Shown here one piece after another: positions 39,526-51,809 of a stretch of DNA of 64,000 bases (the stretch's first letter is position 1; the number at the start of each line of letters is the position of its first letter). A program made the position numbers and the translations under genes. The DNA is from Adiantum capillus-veneris. Its lineage: Eukaryota > Streptophyta > Polypodiopsida > Polypodiales > Pteridaceae. The stretch lies in assembly GCA_014529385.2 (NCBI GenBank), contig CM043955.1, forward strand, positions 150,117,640-150,181,639, in the 5' to 3' direction. The notes beneath the pieces are model-generated. The model did not search any database and was not told the origin of the DNA. It was given only the letters and a program-made list of their open reading frames with translations.

Positions 39526-40507
39526 TATGAAACACTATGCTGAGAGGATGTGTCATCTCCTTGACTCTTTAAGTCAGGTCATCTCGGCCACCGTTCGGCT
39601 TCGACAAAGGTCTGTGCAGGTCATTTTCGACTACGTGGTCTCGACGGGTGCAGATCCGACTCTGCAAATTTGGGGTTTTCGGCCTACGACTACAGGTGCT
39701 GAGGATATCCACACTCCCAGAGTGTTGATTTGTGGTTGTCTACACATCGAAGGACGGCTCACAGTTCTTGGAGGCGTGTCACATACGACACGGGCGCATC
39801 TACACACAGACTGTAGGCGACATCCACTAGTTCATTAGGTAGCTTGTGTTTGCTGCTTGATATTCCAGATTTCATCCTGACATTGCAGGTACTTCCACAT
39901 GGGATGTATTGTCAGAGATGATGTATGTCTGTTGAGGGTTTGCTGGCTGTGAGTCACGTAGCAAACAACCGCCGCAGCGGTTACAGCATACAGTGGGAAA
40001 TTTGTGGGAAGTCTATGTACTGTCAGATTTACTGCAACCTTTGTTGAGGGTCGAGTGAGGTTTTATTGAGCTAGGGGATTCTCGAATGTTGAGATCCTTT
40101 CGGTGATACAGGTCTTGGAGCGATCCCTCGAGCACCCTTAGATAGGCAGCTAGGATGTATTGACTATGAGTTAGACAGTTGGGATTGCATCTTTGCTTTA
40201 CTGCCGTTGAGGCATTGTCGCAGTCTATGCTTATAAGACAGTGACAGGACAGTGAGAGACAGTACAGGTGCAGGATAGGTTTACCCGCAACTTACAGTGT
40301 CAGAGAGACAATGTGTTTTTTTGAGCTGTTTTTGGTCTGTTTTTGAGTACACCAGAGCCATTTTACAAAGGAGACTCTGCCGAAATTTATGCAGAATCTG
40401 AAGCTTTCTTGGTTCATTTGACAGGTTGATATTGGTTCAGAGGTCAGTTTACAGGGGAAACTCTGCCGAATTTTTCCCAGGAAAGTAAACTACTGTGAAG
40501 CATAGCT
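39526..40507 (+). other. copia-2 leader
   Basis: About 980 bases without a convincing ORF. Its end (CTCTGCCGAATTTTTCCCAG, 40462-40481) resembles the copia-3 leader near 63870. A minor open frame at 39494-39838 crosses the element border and is rejected. Confidence 0.55.
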
Positions 40508-43500
40508 ATGGCTGGATCACAGGACACTGCTCTTTACAATATCAAGAAGCTGGATGGAACCAATTTCCCATTGTGGAAGAATCAGATTTGGCACGTGTTG
40601 GTACAAAAGAAGCAGATAAAACCTATAAAGCTCAAGGGGATAAAACCAGAAGATATGGACGAAGATGAATGGAGCGAAATGGATGAATTGGCACTTTCTA
40701 CCATTATGCTGACTTTGGCAGAAAGCGTTTACTTCAATGTAGCAGACGAGATGTCGGCTTATCAAGCATGGTTAAAGCTGAGTGATCTTTATGAGAAGCA
40801 GAGTGCAGCTTCACAGGTATACTGGCTTAAGAAGCTTGTTGACTTGAAGATGAAAGAAGGGACACCTATGTCCAATCATCTGAATGAATTCAACACAGTC
40901 TATAGTCAGTTGTCAGCTCAAGGTGTCAAGTATGATGAACCTGTTAGAGCTATGTTCCTGTTGATCACATTGCCGGAAAGTTGGGACACTTTTCGCACAG
41001 CTTTGAGTAATTCTGCACCTCCAGATGGTTTGAACATAGCAGGTGTAGAAGGAAGTCTGCTTACTGAAGAAACCAATAGAAAGACAATGGACAAAGGCAA
41101 AGGAACAGCCTTAGTTGTCAGGGGAAGGACCAAAGAAAAGTACAAAGGTGGAAAGAGGAATCAGTCTCGTAGCAAGTCACGCAGTGCTAAAGGCAAGAGT
41201 GACATAGAATGCTACCATTGTGGCAAGAAGGGTCACATGAAAAGAGACTGCAGAGAATGGAAAGCAGAAAAAGGCAAAGAGAAAGCTGAAGACCATGGTG
41301 AGAAGAACAAGTCCTCAGTGAAGATTCAAGAAATAAATGTGACAAACACTGTTGCAGAGGATGACAGTCTAGTGTCAGGAGACATCTACTTCTTGAAGAA
41401 TACAATGGACTCAGCTCTTCTTACAGCATCTGATGGAAATGCACTGAGTGACTGGATTATAGACTCAGGGGCATCACTTCATGTGTCGTCAAACAAGGAG
41501 TGGTTTACTTCTTATGTGACCACTAAAGATCATGTTCGGCTAGGCAATGGGCATACATGTGAGATCTTAGGTGTTGGAGATGTTCAATTGAAGTTTCATA
41601 ATGGCTCTTCTTTCACGCTGAAGAATGTGAGACATGTTCCCGCAATTACAAAGAGCTTGATCAGCACAGGTTTACTTGATGATGCTGGCTACGTCACCAT
41701 TTTTGGACAGAACATGTGGAAGATATCCAAGGGTTCTATGACAGTAGCACATGGAGTAAAGTCTGGAGGACTTTACATGATTTATGTATCAAATGTCTCT
41801 AAAAATGTAATCAATGTAACCGAGCAGCCGAACGTTTCTTTGTGGCATAGCCGGTTAGGACATATGTCCAAGAAGGGAATGGAAATCTTGTCTCGTTCTG
41901 GTATTTTGCCTGGCTTTTCATTTAATGATTTTGAATTCTGTGAACATTGTCTGTATGGTAAGCAAACACAGCAGCCACATAAGCATAGAAGCAGTAGAAG
42001 AGATACACAGTTGGCACTTGTTTATAGTGATTTGTGTGGACCTATGCCTAACCTATCTCTAGGGGGAGCTTCTTACTTTATGACATTTATAGATGATTAC
42101 TTGAGGAAAGTATGGGTTTACTTTCTCAAGCACAAGGATGAAGCGTTTAGTGTTTTCAAAACGTTTGTGACACTTGTGGAGAATCAGAGTGGCAAGAAGC
42201 TTAAATGCTTATGCACTGACAATGGTGGAGAGTATGTTTCAAAGGCCTTTCAGGACTTTTGTGAGTCAAAAGGTATAAAACGTGAACTTACTGCTCCTTA
42301 CAATCCTCCTCAAAATGGTGTTGCTGAGAGGATGAATAGGACCATACAAGAGAAGGTCAGAAGTATGTTGTCTAATGCACAGCTGCCAAATGGGTTTTGG
42401 GCTGAAGTTGTATCAACAACTGTTCATCTTGTAAATAGATCTCCTAGCAAGGTTTTGCAGAAGGATTCAGTGCCAGAGATGGTATGGTCAGGCAAAATGC
42501 CCTCATACAAGCATCTCAGAGTCTTTGGCTGTGAGGCATATACTCACATTCCAAAGGAATTTAGGAATAAACTTGAGCCAAAGAGTAGAAAGTGCACCTT
42601 TCTAGGCTATGGTAACTCTGGTGAGATGGGGTACAGACTTTGGGATCCCGAATCCAGAAAGGTTGTCCGCAGCAATGATGTTCACTTTAATGAATCCAAA
42701 TATCATTCTAAACCAGAGAGGGTTGAGGAGATTAGAAGAGTTGTCTTCCAAGAAGATGGACCTGCACGTGCAAGACAAAATTTCAGGGCTCAAGAGGATC
42801 AAGGACAGGATAGAGTGGAACCACAGGTTGTGGCTGAGCCTGAGCCACCTATTGTGCGTAGATCTGGACGTGTCATGCGACCTCCTGATAGGTTTGTTCC
42901 ATCTATGAACTATGTCATGTTGACTGATTGCAATGAGCCTTCATGTTACAAGGAAGCAGTGCAAATGAAGGACTCCGGGAATTGGCAATTGGCCATACAA
43001 TCAGAGATGACAGCTTTGCATAAAAACAAGACATGGAAGCTAGTTAAATTACCATAGGGCAAAAAGGCTCTACCTTGTAAATGGGTTTACAGGTATAAGA
43101 TCACCGCTCATGATAGTCAGCCAAAGTACAAAGCAAGGCTTGTTGCCGAGGGCTTTAAGCAAGAACAAGGCATTGACTTTGATGAAGTCTTCTCTTCGGT
43201 GGTCAAAATGACTACATTGAGATGCTTTCTTGCAGTGGTTGCCATATTAGATTTGGTGTTGCACCAAATGGATGTCAAGACAGCGTTCTTGCATGGTGAT
43301 TTAGATGTGGAAATTTACATGCAGCAGCCAGAAGGGTTTGTTGAGAAAGGTAAGGAAGATTGGGTATGCCAGTTGTTAAAGAGTCTTTATGGCTTAAAAC
43401 AATCACCGAGGGCATGGTACCATAAATTCCACAAATTTATGCTTTCTCAAGGCTACAAACGTAGTGAGTTCGATCACTATTTATATACAAAGAAGGCTAA

Positions 43501-44509
43501 GGATGGTAGTTGGCTGATCCTTATTTTGTATGTGGATGACATGTTGATTGCTGGCAAGCACTTGGAAGAAATTTCATCTTTGAAGTCAAAGATGGCAAAA
43601 TCGTTTGACGTGAAAGACATGGGTGAGGCAAGTCATATACTTGGTATGCGCATTGAGAGAGACAGATCAAAGAAGTTGATTTGGTTATCTCAAACAGAGT
43701 ATATTGACAAGGTTTTGCAACGTTTCAATATGGAGAAGGGAAAGGCACTGAGTGTTCCATTAAAGGCACTGAGTGTTCCATTGCCACCATATGTGAAACT
43801 TACCAAACAAGATTGTCCTGTGTATGAGGAAGAACAGGCTGAAATGGATAAGATTCCATATGCGTCTGCAGTGGGTAGTTTGATGTATGCAATGATTGCT
43901 ACTCGCCCAGACATTGCATTTGCAGTGGGAGTAGTAAGTCGATACATGTCAAACCCAGGCAAGAAACATTGGGAGGCAGTGAAAGGAATATTGAGATACC
44001 TGAAAGCTATAAAGAGTATGCGTATATGCTATGGGAGTCAGGAGCTAAGTGTAAAGGGTTTTACAGACTCAGATTATGCAGGTGACTTAGACAACCGAAG
44101 GTCTACGTCAGGGTATGTCTTTACATTGGCTGGTGGAGCAGTATCATGGCGTTCTAGATTACAAGATTGTGTTACTCAGTCTACTACAGAGGCTGAATAT
44201 GTTGCAGCATCAGAGGCATGCAAAGAATCAATTTGGCTTAATCGACTAGTAACAGATTTGGGAATCAAAGAAGAGATGCATGTGTTATATTGTGATAGTC
44301 AAAGTGCTATACAATTGGCTCGCAATCCAGTTTATCACTCAAAGAAAAAGCATGTGGATGTGAAGTATCATTTCATTAGGGAAATGCTCGAGGATAAGCA
44401 ACTTCAGCTTGTCAAAGTTCACACCACAGAAAATCCTGCTGATCTACTTACAAAAGGACTTCCCTCAGAGAGCTTTGCGCATTTTTGCAAGCAGTTAGGT
44501 GTAGGGTAG
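40508..44509 (+). pseudogene. copia-2 Gag-Pol polyprotein, one nonsense codon
   Basis: The polyprotein reads MAGSQDTALYNIKKLDG... from the ATG at 40508 to the stop at 44507. It has 1,334 codons with a single in-frame TAG at codon 850 (43055-43057; CAG in copia-1). Domains by residue: Gag 1-230; CCHC knuckle 235-248; protease D-S-G at 319; integrase zinc region 446-480; integrase triad D508, D571, E607, the last two separated by 35 residues; reverse transcriptase YVDD at 1008-1011; RNase H Asp at 1187. A 21-bp in-frame duplication repeats KALSVPL (43742-43783). The element could be active but for the stop. It is similar to copia-1, much more so between about 43040 and 43895. Confidence 0.94.
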
Positions 44510-44598
44510 TACATCACTTCTCTACATCTCTTGTATATTAGCTTGTATAGTAGCTTCTCTCACACTTAAAGTACCACATTGGACTTTAAGTTGGAGGT

Positions 44599-44798
44599 TG
44601 TTGGGGTATAAAGCCCAATGTGGTCGCCCAGGTAAGTGGGCGGGCCGCTAGGTATGTACACATATTCTTTTGTAAAAACCTAATAAGAACTCACTATGCT
44701 CTACACATTACAGTAGAGCGAGTTCACCATATCGTCGTGCTCTTCTTCTCGCACTCTCTCTCGTGTCGCACTTCCGCTCGTACTCCTTCAGCCTCACA
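44599..44798 (+). repeat. copia-2 3' LTR
   Basis: Starts TGTTGGGGTATAAAGCCC after purine-rich TTGGAGGT. The right end is either TCCTTCA at 44790, by analogy with copia-1 and copia-3, or CTCACA at 44798, which fits the flanking TTATC better. Confidence 0.8.
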
Positions 44799-44804
44799 GT
44801 TATC

Positions 44805-45801
44805 CACTAGATAAAGAGCTTCTTTGATCAACTCGTTTAGCGTCTTCCTCCTTATCATATGCAGATCCTTCTGAAGGCCCGCATGTCTCATTCCCTAGAT
44901 AAAGATCAGTATCAATGGTGCTTGCGTAGGTAATTCCGCTCTCGGACAGAGCTTAACATATCTCTTGAGCCGTAATAATGCTTTGCGTACTGATTCATTC
45001 TCTTTCTATTTGAATCTATGGATTTGCGAGACCGTGTTGTGAGCAATGCCTTTTGGCGAGAATTCTTCAATAAACTCCTCAAACAGCTCATCTAGGGTCT
45101 CAAAATCCCATTTTTCCACCGAGTCGAACCATGTAGCTTCATCATCTTCTAGAGTCAATCCAAATCCCGCAAACTGTCGCAAAATCTGAAACTTCCTCTG
45201 CTCTAATCACTCTTCTAAAAGTCGTTACGTGATCTCTCAGAACTTTATATCCGGAGTATTTTCTGTTTACCCATTTCTGGACTTGGGATGGTCTAACTGG
45301 TCGATTGTCTACAAGTCTAACCAGAGACTCTCCCAATCCTTCTCTCGTTATCTCTCGTGAAGGGAATCCTGGTGGCTCTCTTCTTGGAATTCCTATAGGA
45401 ATTCTCGTGTTTGGTGGAGGCATTTGTGGTCCTTCATTGACCAAATATCCACCTCTTTCTAGTACAGTCTATGGATTTGTGCTTTCTACAACTCTGTATT
45501 CTCGTCCATATTTGTCGACAACTATAGATCTCCATTGATAGTCGACTCCGTATGTATAGACATATAAGAGCTTGCAATCCGTTATCTCTTCTAGGTATGG
45601 ATCTGAGCACCTATAAAGATTGACCTCATTGTCGTCAATGTATCTATATAGTCCTTCACTCTCATGACCAATCATCCAAACTCTCTCAACAAGATGGATC
45701 TTTATCAATTGCAAGTTTGGAAGATCCATTGTGGGAGGATATTCCTCTATCGTCGGGATCTCCAAGCTTGTGTAAGCTGCGTTTGAATCTAGGGTAGACA
45801 T
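44805..45801 (-). pseudogene. gypsy-C Gag, N-terminal part
   Basis: Begins MSTLDSNAAYTSLEIPTIEE at 45801. A TAG near 45469 interrupts it, then the same frame continues (VNEGPQMPPPNTRIPIGIPR). A frame change near 45180 leads into the retrotransposon Gag domain (EATWFDSVEKWDFETLDELF, then EEFSPKGIAHNTVSQI) ending KEALYLVD at the copia-2 border. Confidence 0.82.
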
Positions 45802-45822
45802 GATTTCTGGGCTTAAGAGATT

Positions 45823-48785
45823 TTGCTTGGTTCAAGTAGACTTAGTCCACTGTGTTCAAGTGCTTTGGTTAGGGAAAAGTCGAAACTATGTCCAAAACCG
45901 CAACTGTTTCGTCACAATTCTCGCAAATTGTCGCTTTTAGACACCCCTAACTTGCGGATGTATTTTGAGGCCTCAAACGACGTTTTTTTCAAAGTTGACC
46001 TAAAAGCTTGCCATAGGCATCATTTAGTTCAAGTTTTTCTCCAAGATCTGTAGAGCCGCTCTCAGGCTACGTTTTGATATAAAAACTTTTTTGATCCGAT
46101 ACCGTTTGTGAAAGTTATGTCCAAAACAGTGAAATGCAGTTTAGACTGGTCAAAATGAGTCCAAATTCAATTTTAAAAGAAGATTTGGGATCTCTGTGAC
46201 ACCGTGAACACTTCTGTATGGTCAAAAGTACAGTTGGACCCTAAAACTGGCCTAGAGACATCCTACGCGTAGGATGTCTATATGCTCAGAATTTAACAAA
46301 ATTTGGTCCAGAGACTCCCCGTAAGTCCAGCAACACAATGGTATGCTCAGAATTTCATTTGGACCTAAAAATGGCCTTGAGAGATCCTACGAGCAGGATG
46401 TCTTTTTGCTCAGTATGACTTGAAATTTTCACCCCAGCTTCTCCTTGATGTGTTGATCACAGTGGTGTACTCATAGGTTGGTTTGGAGTCCTAAATCAAG
46501 CTGGAGACATCCTACGCGTAAGATGTCTAATTGCTCAGATTTTGTCCAAACTTGATCCCAAGATTCTCCTAGTGCTCAACAACCCAATGGTATGCTCAAA
46601 ATTGAATTTGGATGCCAATAGGTCAAGATTTAGGCTGCATAAGCTTCTAGTGCACTCCAAGAGTAGGATGTCTGACAATTCTTGTCTTTGCTTGGTAAAT
46701 AGGCCAAACAAGGTCCAAATTCACTTTTGAAAAAAGTTCTAGAATCCTTGAGACACTTAGAACCTCCCTATATGGCCAAAGTAGAATTTTGACCACTTTA
46801 TGACCCTGGAGACATCCTACGCGTAGGATGTCTTTTTGCTCTGTTTCAGCTCAAACTTGCATTGTAGCTTCCCCTTGATGTGCTAAAATCACAGCTATTT
46901 TTACTTTTTGATTTTGACACCTATAGGTTGGTCAAATGATCAAGAATCTATTCCAAAAGCCTGAGGTCTGTTCTGATGAATTCCTAAGTCAAATCAACTC
47001 CAAATTGGACCAAAATTGACTAGGAGGCTTGCCTAAGGCTATAAAACACCCTCCTATGTCCACAGTTTGAATTTGGCCTCTAAATCATGCCTTAGACATC
47101 CTACGCGTAGGATGTCTAACTGCTCAGAATTGCCCCAAATTTGAACCACAGACTCTCCTTAAGGTGTTGATCTCACTGTGGTATGCTCAGAGGTTGATTT
47201 GGAGTGCTAAATCATGGTGAAGACATCCTACGCGTAGGATGTCTAAGTGCTTAGAATTGCCCCAAATTTGAGCCACAGCTTCCCCTTGATGTCAGCAACC
47301 CAATGCTATGCTTAGATTTTAATTTGGATGTCAAAAGACCCCAAAACTAGCTGTTCTAGCCTTTTTTTTTCTCAAAAAAAACGCTAAAGTCTGCTTAAAA
47401 CCCAATTTTCTCACCCAAATGAGCTAAAAACTCTCACATGCACTCAAAACATCATGTATAACATGCACATGAAGTCACCTTATGGTTTGGTCTCAAAAAT
47501 TATACCTTGGGCACAATTTGGGTAGGATGTCTGGCAATTTTCGTCTTTTGGTCTTATCCTGTCAAGATATGGTTCCCCTTTCTAGGTGAAAATAGGGTAA
47601 AACCTACCTTCTAAACACACTAGTCAACTCAGAATTTCAAAATTTCCATCAGATCACCCTGTAGACATCCTACGCGTAGGATGTCTTTTTTTCTCAGAAT
47701 GGACTTCTGTTTCTACCCAAGGTGCTTCTTGATGCATATAACAAGAATATGTGATCACAACAAATTTTGGATGTCAAAATTGCTCAGAATCACCACTTTT
47801 GGGAAAATATTTCTCTGAAAGAGTAACATCCCCTTAACTCTCAGTTTATATGTCCAAATGACATGAGCTTTGGTGTGTGTGTCCAACATAACATGCAGAA
47901 TATGGGTATGATGTCAAAACTTGATTTTTGCTTCCAGAATCACTCTCTAGACATCTTATGCGTAGGATGTCTACTGATGAAATTTTTGGCAGAATTCATC
48001 CACAGGCATCCCCAAGTCTTGAGCACTACTTTTCAAGCATTCCTACCACTTTTTATGCAAAATTGTGCTCATAATCTTAAGTTTCTTGTTTTTGCATTTT
48101 TGACACTCCGTCTTTGGTCTTTTGGGTGTCAAGAGTTGGTCAAAACTCTAGTTTCAATGTATACTTGGGGTAAACCCCCCCTTCTGAACACACTGGTGCA
48201 GTCAGAATTTTCAAATTTGGTCTCCAGAACCCCCTTGAGACATCCTACGCGTAGGATGTCTATGTTTACAGAATTGCAAGTTTTCTTCACAGAACCCTTC
48301 CAAATGCTCTTTTATATGCACGGCATCAGTCAATCATACAAAAATATCCACAAAAGCTTGTTTAATGCATTTTTATCCTCAAAAGCACACTTTTCCATGA
48401 TTTCAAATGCAATCAAGCACTTTAGCAAATAATTCAGTGCTGAATAGCTCTAGATCAGAATCGGATCACTTACCTAAAGCTACTCCTACAAATCATATGG
48501 GGTTTTGCATCTATGAGTAGAAAAACGCTTCACTGCCACACACGGACTAGTAAACGCTTTTATCACCTCACAAATCACTCAACCACCAACAACTACTCTA
48601 ATCCACAGATCCTAACTAAACCTATCTAGTCGCAGACCCTCGGCAAGACACACGCTTCCTGGCTATCCACTTGATCGCGGAATATCCTCTTCCGGATCCA
48701 CTTAAGACAAACCCTTTCTTTAGCCGAAACTAAATCAAGCAACCATCACACGAGTGTTAGTAGGAAACCTACTTAGGTCCTTGTT
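45823..48785 (-). repeat. gypsy-C leader with degenerate tandem array and recurring 24-bp palindrome
   Basis: A 3-kb noncoding leader. From about 46190 to 48290 it is a degenerate array whose units carry TGCTCAGAATT, CTTGATGTGTTGATCACAGT-like sequence, and a palindrome made of AGACATCCTACG followed at once by its reverse complement. Perfect copies start at 46256, 46810, 47094, 47221, 47663 and 48238; imperfect ones lie at 46380, 46505 and 47949; right-half copies are at 46663 and 47522. Several neighbours are 124-127 bases apart and others about 285. The stretch from 48290 to 48785 is unique. Confidence 0.93.
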
Positions 48786-48803
48786 TCCCCGGCAACGGCG
48801 CCA
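48786..48803 (-). other. gypsy-C primer-binding site (Asp tRNA)
   Basis: Minus strand TGGCGCCGTTGCCGGGGA, one base inside the 5' LTR. It is a perfect complement of the plant tRNA-Asp 3' end as I know it. Confidence 0.92.
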
Positions 48804-48804
48804 A

Positions 48805-49761
48805 TGTTGCGGGAGCGACTCACACACCCATGAAGTGCATGTAAACACTACCTAGATCAACATAATGTCAATCGAGGACACAGATGACACGATAGGCACA
48901 CGGAGGAAATCTCTTTAGCTTGTCAGGCTGAGACCATCCTACACATACAACACTCTGGAAGGCCAACTAAACCACAATCAAGAACCTCACTACTCTCAAC
49001 TACACCACCTAGCCACATACACACATACGGAAGGTAACTCACCTAATCATGCCAGATTCGTACGAAACTTAAGGAACACCATCCCCTCACTAGGATACAC
49101 CTGTCCCTAAGCTTCTACACTCAAAACCCTCACTCTAAACCCATCTGCGAAAAACGCGTAGGATGACAGAGCAGAATTTTGAAAGTGCCCGAAACTGAAA
49201 TTTATGAGTACATATGCATAGCTTATGTCGCCATGATTCTATAGACTACTAGCACGCAGAAAACAGACATCGTTTGATACACTTACGACCACAAATAGCT
49301 CGTAGATGCGTCGACGTGTGCGCTTCGTCTCGCATGGAATGCTTGGCGTTGTCGCGTAGCTCTCCTCGAGCCTACAGCAATGGTGCAGTCGGATCTCCAA
49401 TGTGTTGAGCGAGTCGGGCGTAGCAAGAGGATAAAGCTCACGCTCACTCTCTTTCTCTCTCACACACAGTAGACGACAACGCTAAAGTTTTGATTATGAT
49501 TAAAGTCTCTCTTTACAAAATGACCTAGGTACCTTATATACTAAGGCTACCTTAGGTTTAACCAAAAATGAGGTTGAAAGGGTCAAATGGCTTTGTATTT
49601 ACAATCTAGAAGTGCCATTGCACCCCGGCTTCTGAAACTAGAATAACTACTCATTACAAATGACGTTTATAGCCATAATCCGTAGCATTTCATAACTCGC
49701 AAAAGATAAGACTTTGGTACGAAACTTGAGTTATGTTGTGTTGTTGACCTAGCGGTCAACA
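48805..49761 (-). repeat. gypsy-C 5' LTR
   Basis: 957 bp, the same length as the 3' LTR. A minus-strand TATA-like TATATAA is at 49534-49540. Followed on the right by the GTACT duplication. Confidence 0.95.
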
Positions 49762-51732
49762 GTACTTTGGGGGCCCACTCCATCAGTACTATGTCAGCCC
49801 TAGCATGCACAGACCTACAATCTCAGAAATGACAAGACTAGAAACTACGTGAGTGAGTTTTCTGAAATCTCATGTGGGAGATTTATTTAGTCGATCGCAT
49901 CTTTGTGAGCCGAGAGCAATGGGATCCCGAGACACACGGGTTCCTATGTCTACACATCGAGGTAGTGATATCCAGACACAATTTTTAGCATGAGGGTGTC
50001 GGATATCAGAATCGAGAGTCAGGAGCGACTGACCAAAGCCCTTCCATAACAATTGTCAGTGGATACGAAACGAGGGATATAATGGTAGGAGAATCAAGAA
50101 TGATGAGGATGGTAGTAGAAACTCAAAGAATGCAACCTTCTCAAGTGGCTAAGTGCGTTCCAAAGAAGTACAATGGATCAAGAGATCCATATGCATATTT
50201 CAGCAAGTCTCAAGAGTGGAACAAGTAGCAAACTTTTACGCACAATATGAGGGATTTGGTTTAAAATTGTAGGGAACGGGGTTGCCAACCACTAAATTTT
50301 AGGGATTTCTTGAACATTGATCAACTCTTGCGAGAGTTTGCTGAGGAATTCTCTAAGAGGGGAATCAAGCACAACACGGTTTCTCACATCGATGCTTTCA
50401 GACAAAAAGAAAATGAAAAGGTGAAGGAAGCTTCACTTTGTTTCAAACAATACATTGAAAGATGTCCAATGAGAGGGTTACTATAGGAAGATCGCTTGTT
50501 GGTTCTTTATCGAGGGCTTTAGGAAACAAAACTCTCAAAAAGGACTTACTCTTAAAAGCATCCACAACATTCAAACAAGTCACTAGGGAAGCATTATACC
50601 TGGTTGACAATTACAGATCATATGGGGAGGTAACTAAAGATGTAGAGACGAACATCAACATTGCTTCTTCTACCACCAATGAGTCAACTACAAAACATAG
50701 TACTCCTACTTCAATCACACAAAATGTGGACTAGTTAGTCAAAGAAGTGGTCCGCAGAATGAACCAGACCTACATGCAAAACCCTTATTTGAGGCTTTAG
50801 CAACCATAAGCAGTCAATGCTCCAAGAGTGTTGAAGTGGTGTACCATAGAGCCAAAATACATGAACCATGACACTAGTGAGTGATTTTTTAACCGAAACT
50901 ACATGAGGGAAAGTCATTATGGACCACCGGTAGTACAAGAATTGCCACCACCTCCAAGGTACCAGATTGGACCTAACAACACAATATAGGGAGGGGATAA
51001 ACCGCAACCAGTATTGGGACAATAGCCGCCTTTACCTCATGATAATAAGGCTATTGCACATTATGCACAGCCAGCAGAACCTCTCATAACTCAACCAATG
51101 ATTCCACCAATTGGTTATTATGAGGAACCAGTCAAAAGCCATGTGAGAGAGCCAAAGGGTGTAGCTTATTTCCCTGAAGAGATTCCATTTTAGGTTAGTG
51201 CTGATGAGACTATTGAAATTTTATATGTGGTTCAAACATCTAGAAATCAATTCTGATTGATGAAAATACACACATGCTCATAGCAAACCAAAACTACAAG
51301 CCCAGCCCCGTGTTATGAATGTGGAGGTGACAATTGGACAAGAGAGTTTCTCCATAAAGGTCAGTGAACAAAGATTTTTGGATTTTGTGACGGGTGTGGA
51401 AGAGATCACTTGATTCAAAATTGCACAAAGAACCCTAATAATCTGGGGAAGGCAACTCTTAGTGTGAATGGAATTTTACCATGCACAAGCGGATTGAAGT
51501 TTGAGCCAACAATTCTAGTCAAAGTGGTGACTAAAGCTCAAGCTAAGGAAGCGGAAAAAGAAAGCCTATAGTGGACGATTTGAAACTTCCTGAACAAACC
51601 AAATTTGAATACGGATCAATCAAAACTCAAAGAAAATCATGGAAAGCCAAACGGGAGAAAATGAAGCAAAGAGACTGAAGGGAAAAACAGCTTTGGAAAT
51701 GGAATGGAACAAACAAACAAAGGAACTTCCTA

Positions 51733-51734
<2 letters not shown>
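49762..51734 (+). pseudogene. gypsy-D1 Gag, continuation after gypsy-C
   Basis: Resumes the Gag interrupted at 33040. The Gag domain is at about 50150-50480 (FAEEFSKRGIKHNTVSHIDA), then EALYLVDNYRSYGEV near 50595, then a Pro/Gln-rich part and zinc knuckles (CYECGGDNWTRE near 51315, CDGCGRDHLIQNC near 51390). It breaks off near 51734 at a CT tract. Many stops are present. It is the same family as gypsy-D2 but not its missing part, because both contain the Gag C-terminal region. Confidence 0.8.

Positions 51735-51809
<75 letters not shown>

Larger units (their letters stand above)
39526..44798 (+). mobile_element. Ty1/copia element copia-2, nested in gypsy-C gag; 5' LTR missing
   Basis: Leader, near-complete Gag-Pol and 3' LTR in sense orientation. 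Gypsy-C Gag is interrupted between 39525 and 44799. TTATC occurs on both sides (39521-39525 and 44800-44804), which could be a target duplication. No TGTTGGGG start and no TGGTATCAGAGC primer site are found between 39526 and 40507, so the 5' LTR is absent or has been replaced. The exact left border is uncertain. Confidence 0.85.
33041..49761 (-). mobile_element. Ty3/gypsy-derived element gypsy-C, full length but lacking reverse transcriptase and integrase
   Basis: LTRs of 957 bp each (33041-33997 and 48805-49761) are flanked by a perfect GTACT duplication (33036-33040 and 49762-49766). By my hand count the LTRs differ by about 24 substitutions and no indels. Minus-strand order is 5' LTR, perfect Asp-tRNA primer site, a 3-kb leader with a palindrome-bearing tandem array, gag, protease, a W-x-P-K region, a 1.7-kb spacer, polypurine tract and 3' LTR. 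Copia-2 sits inside gag. Without copia-2 it is about 11.4 kb. It has no reverse transcriptase, RNase H or integrase motif. Confidence 0.94.

Noticed and set aside
39494-39838. 114-codon plus-strand ORF
   Set aside because: It crosses the border between gypsy-C and the copia-2 leader and resembles no protein.
46190-48290. CRISPR-like array (regular palindromic repeats)
   Set aside because: Spacing is irregular, the spacers are related to each other, and the array lies in a plant retrotransposon leader with no cas genes.
51639-51734. Gypsy-D1 and gypsy-D2 as two halves of a single element split by the LINE
   Set aside because: Both contain the Gag C-terminal region and zinc knuckles with clearly different sequence, so they are separate insertions.
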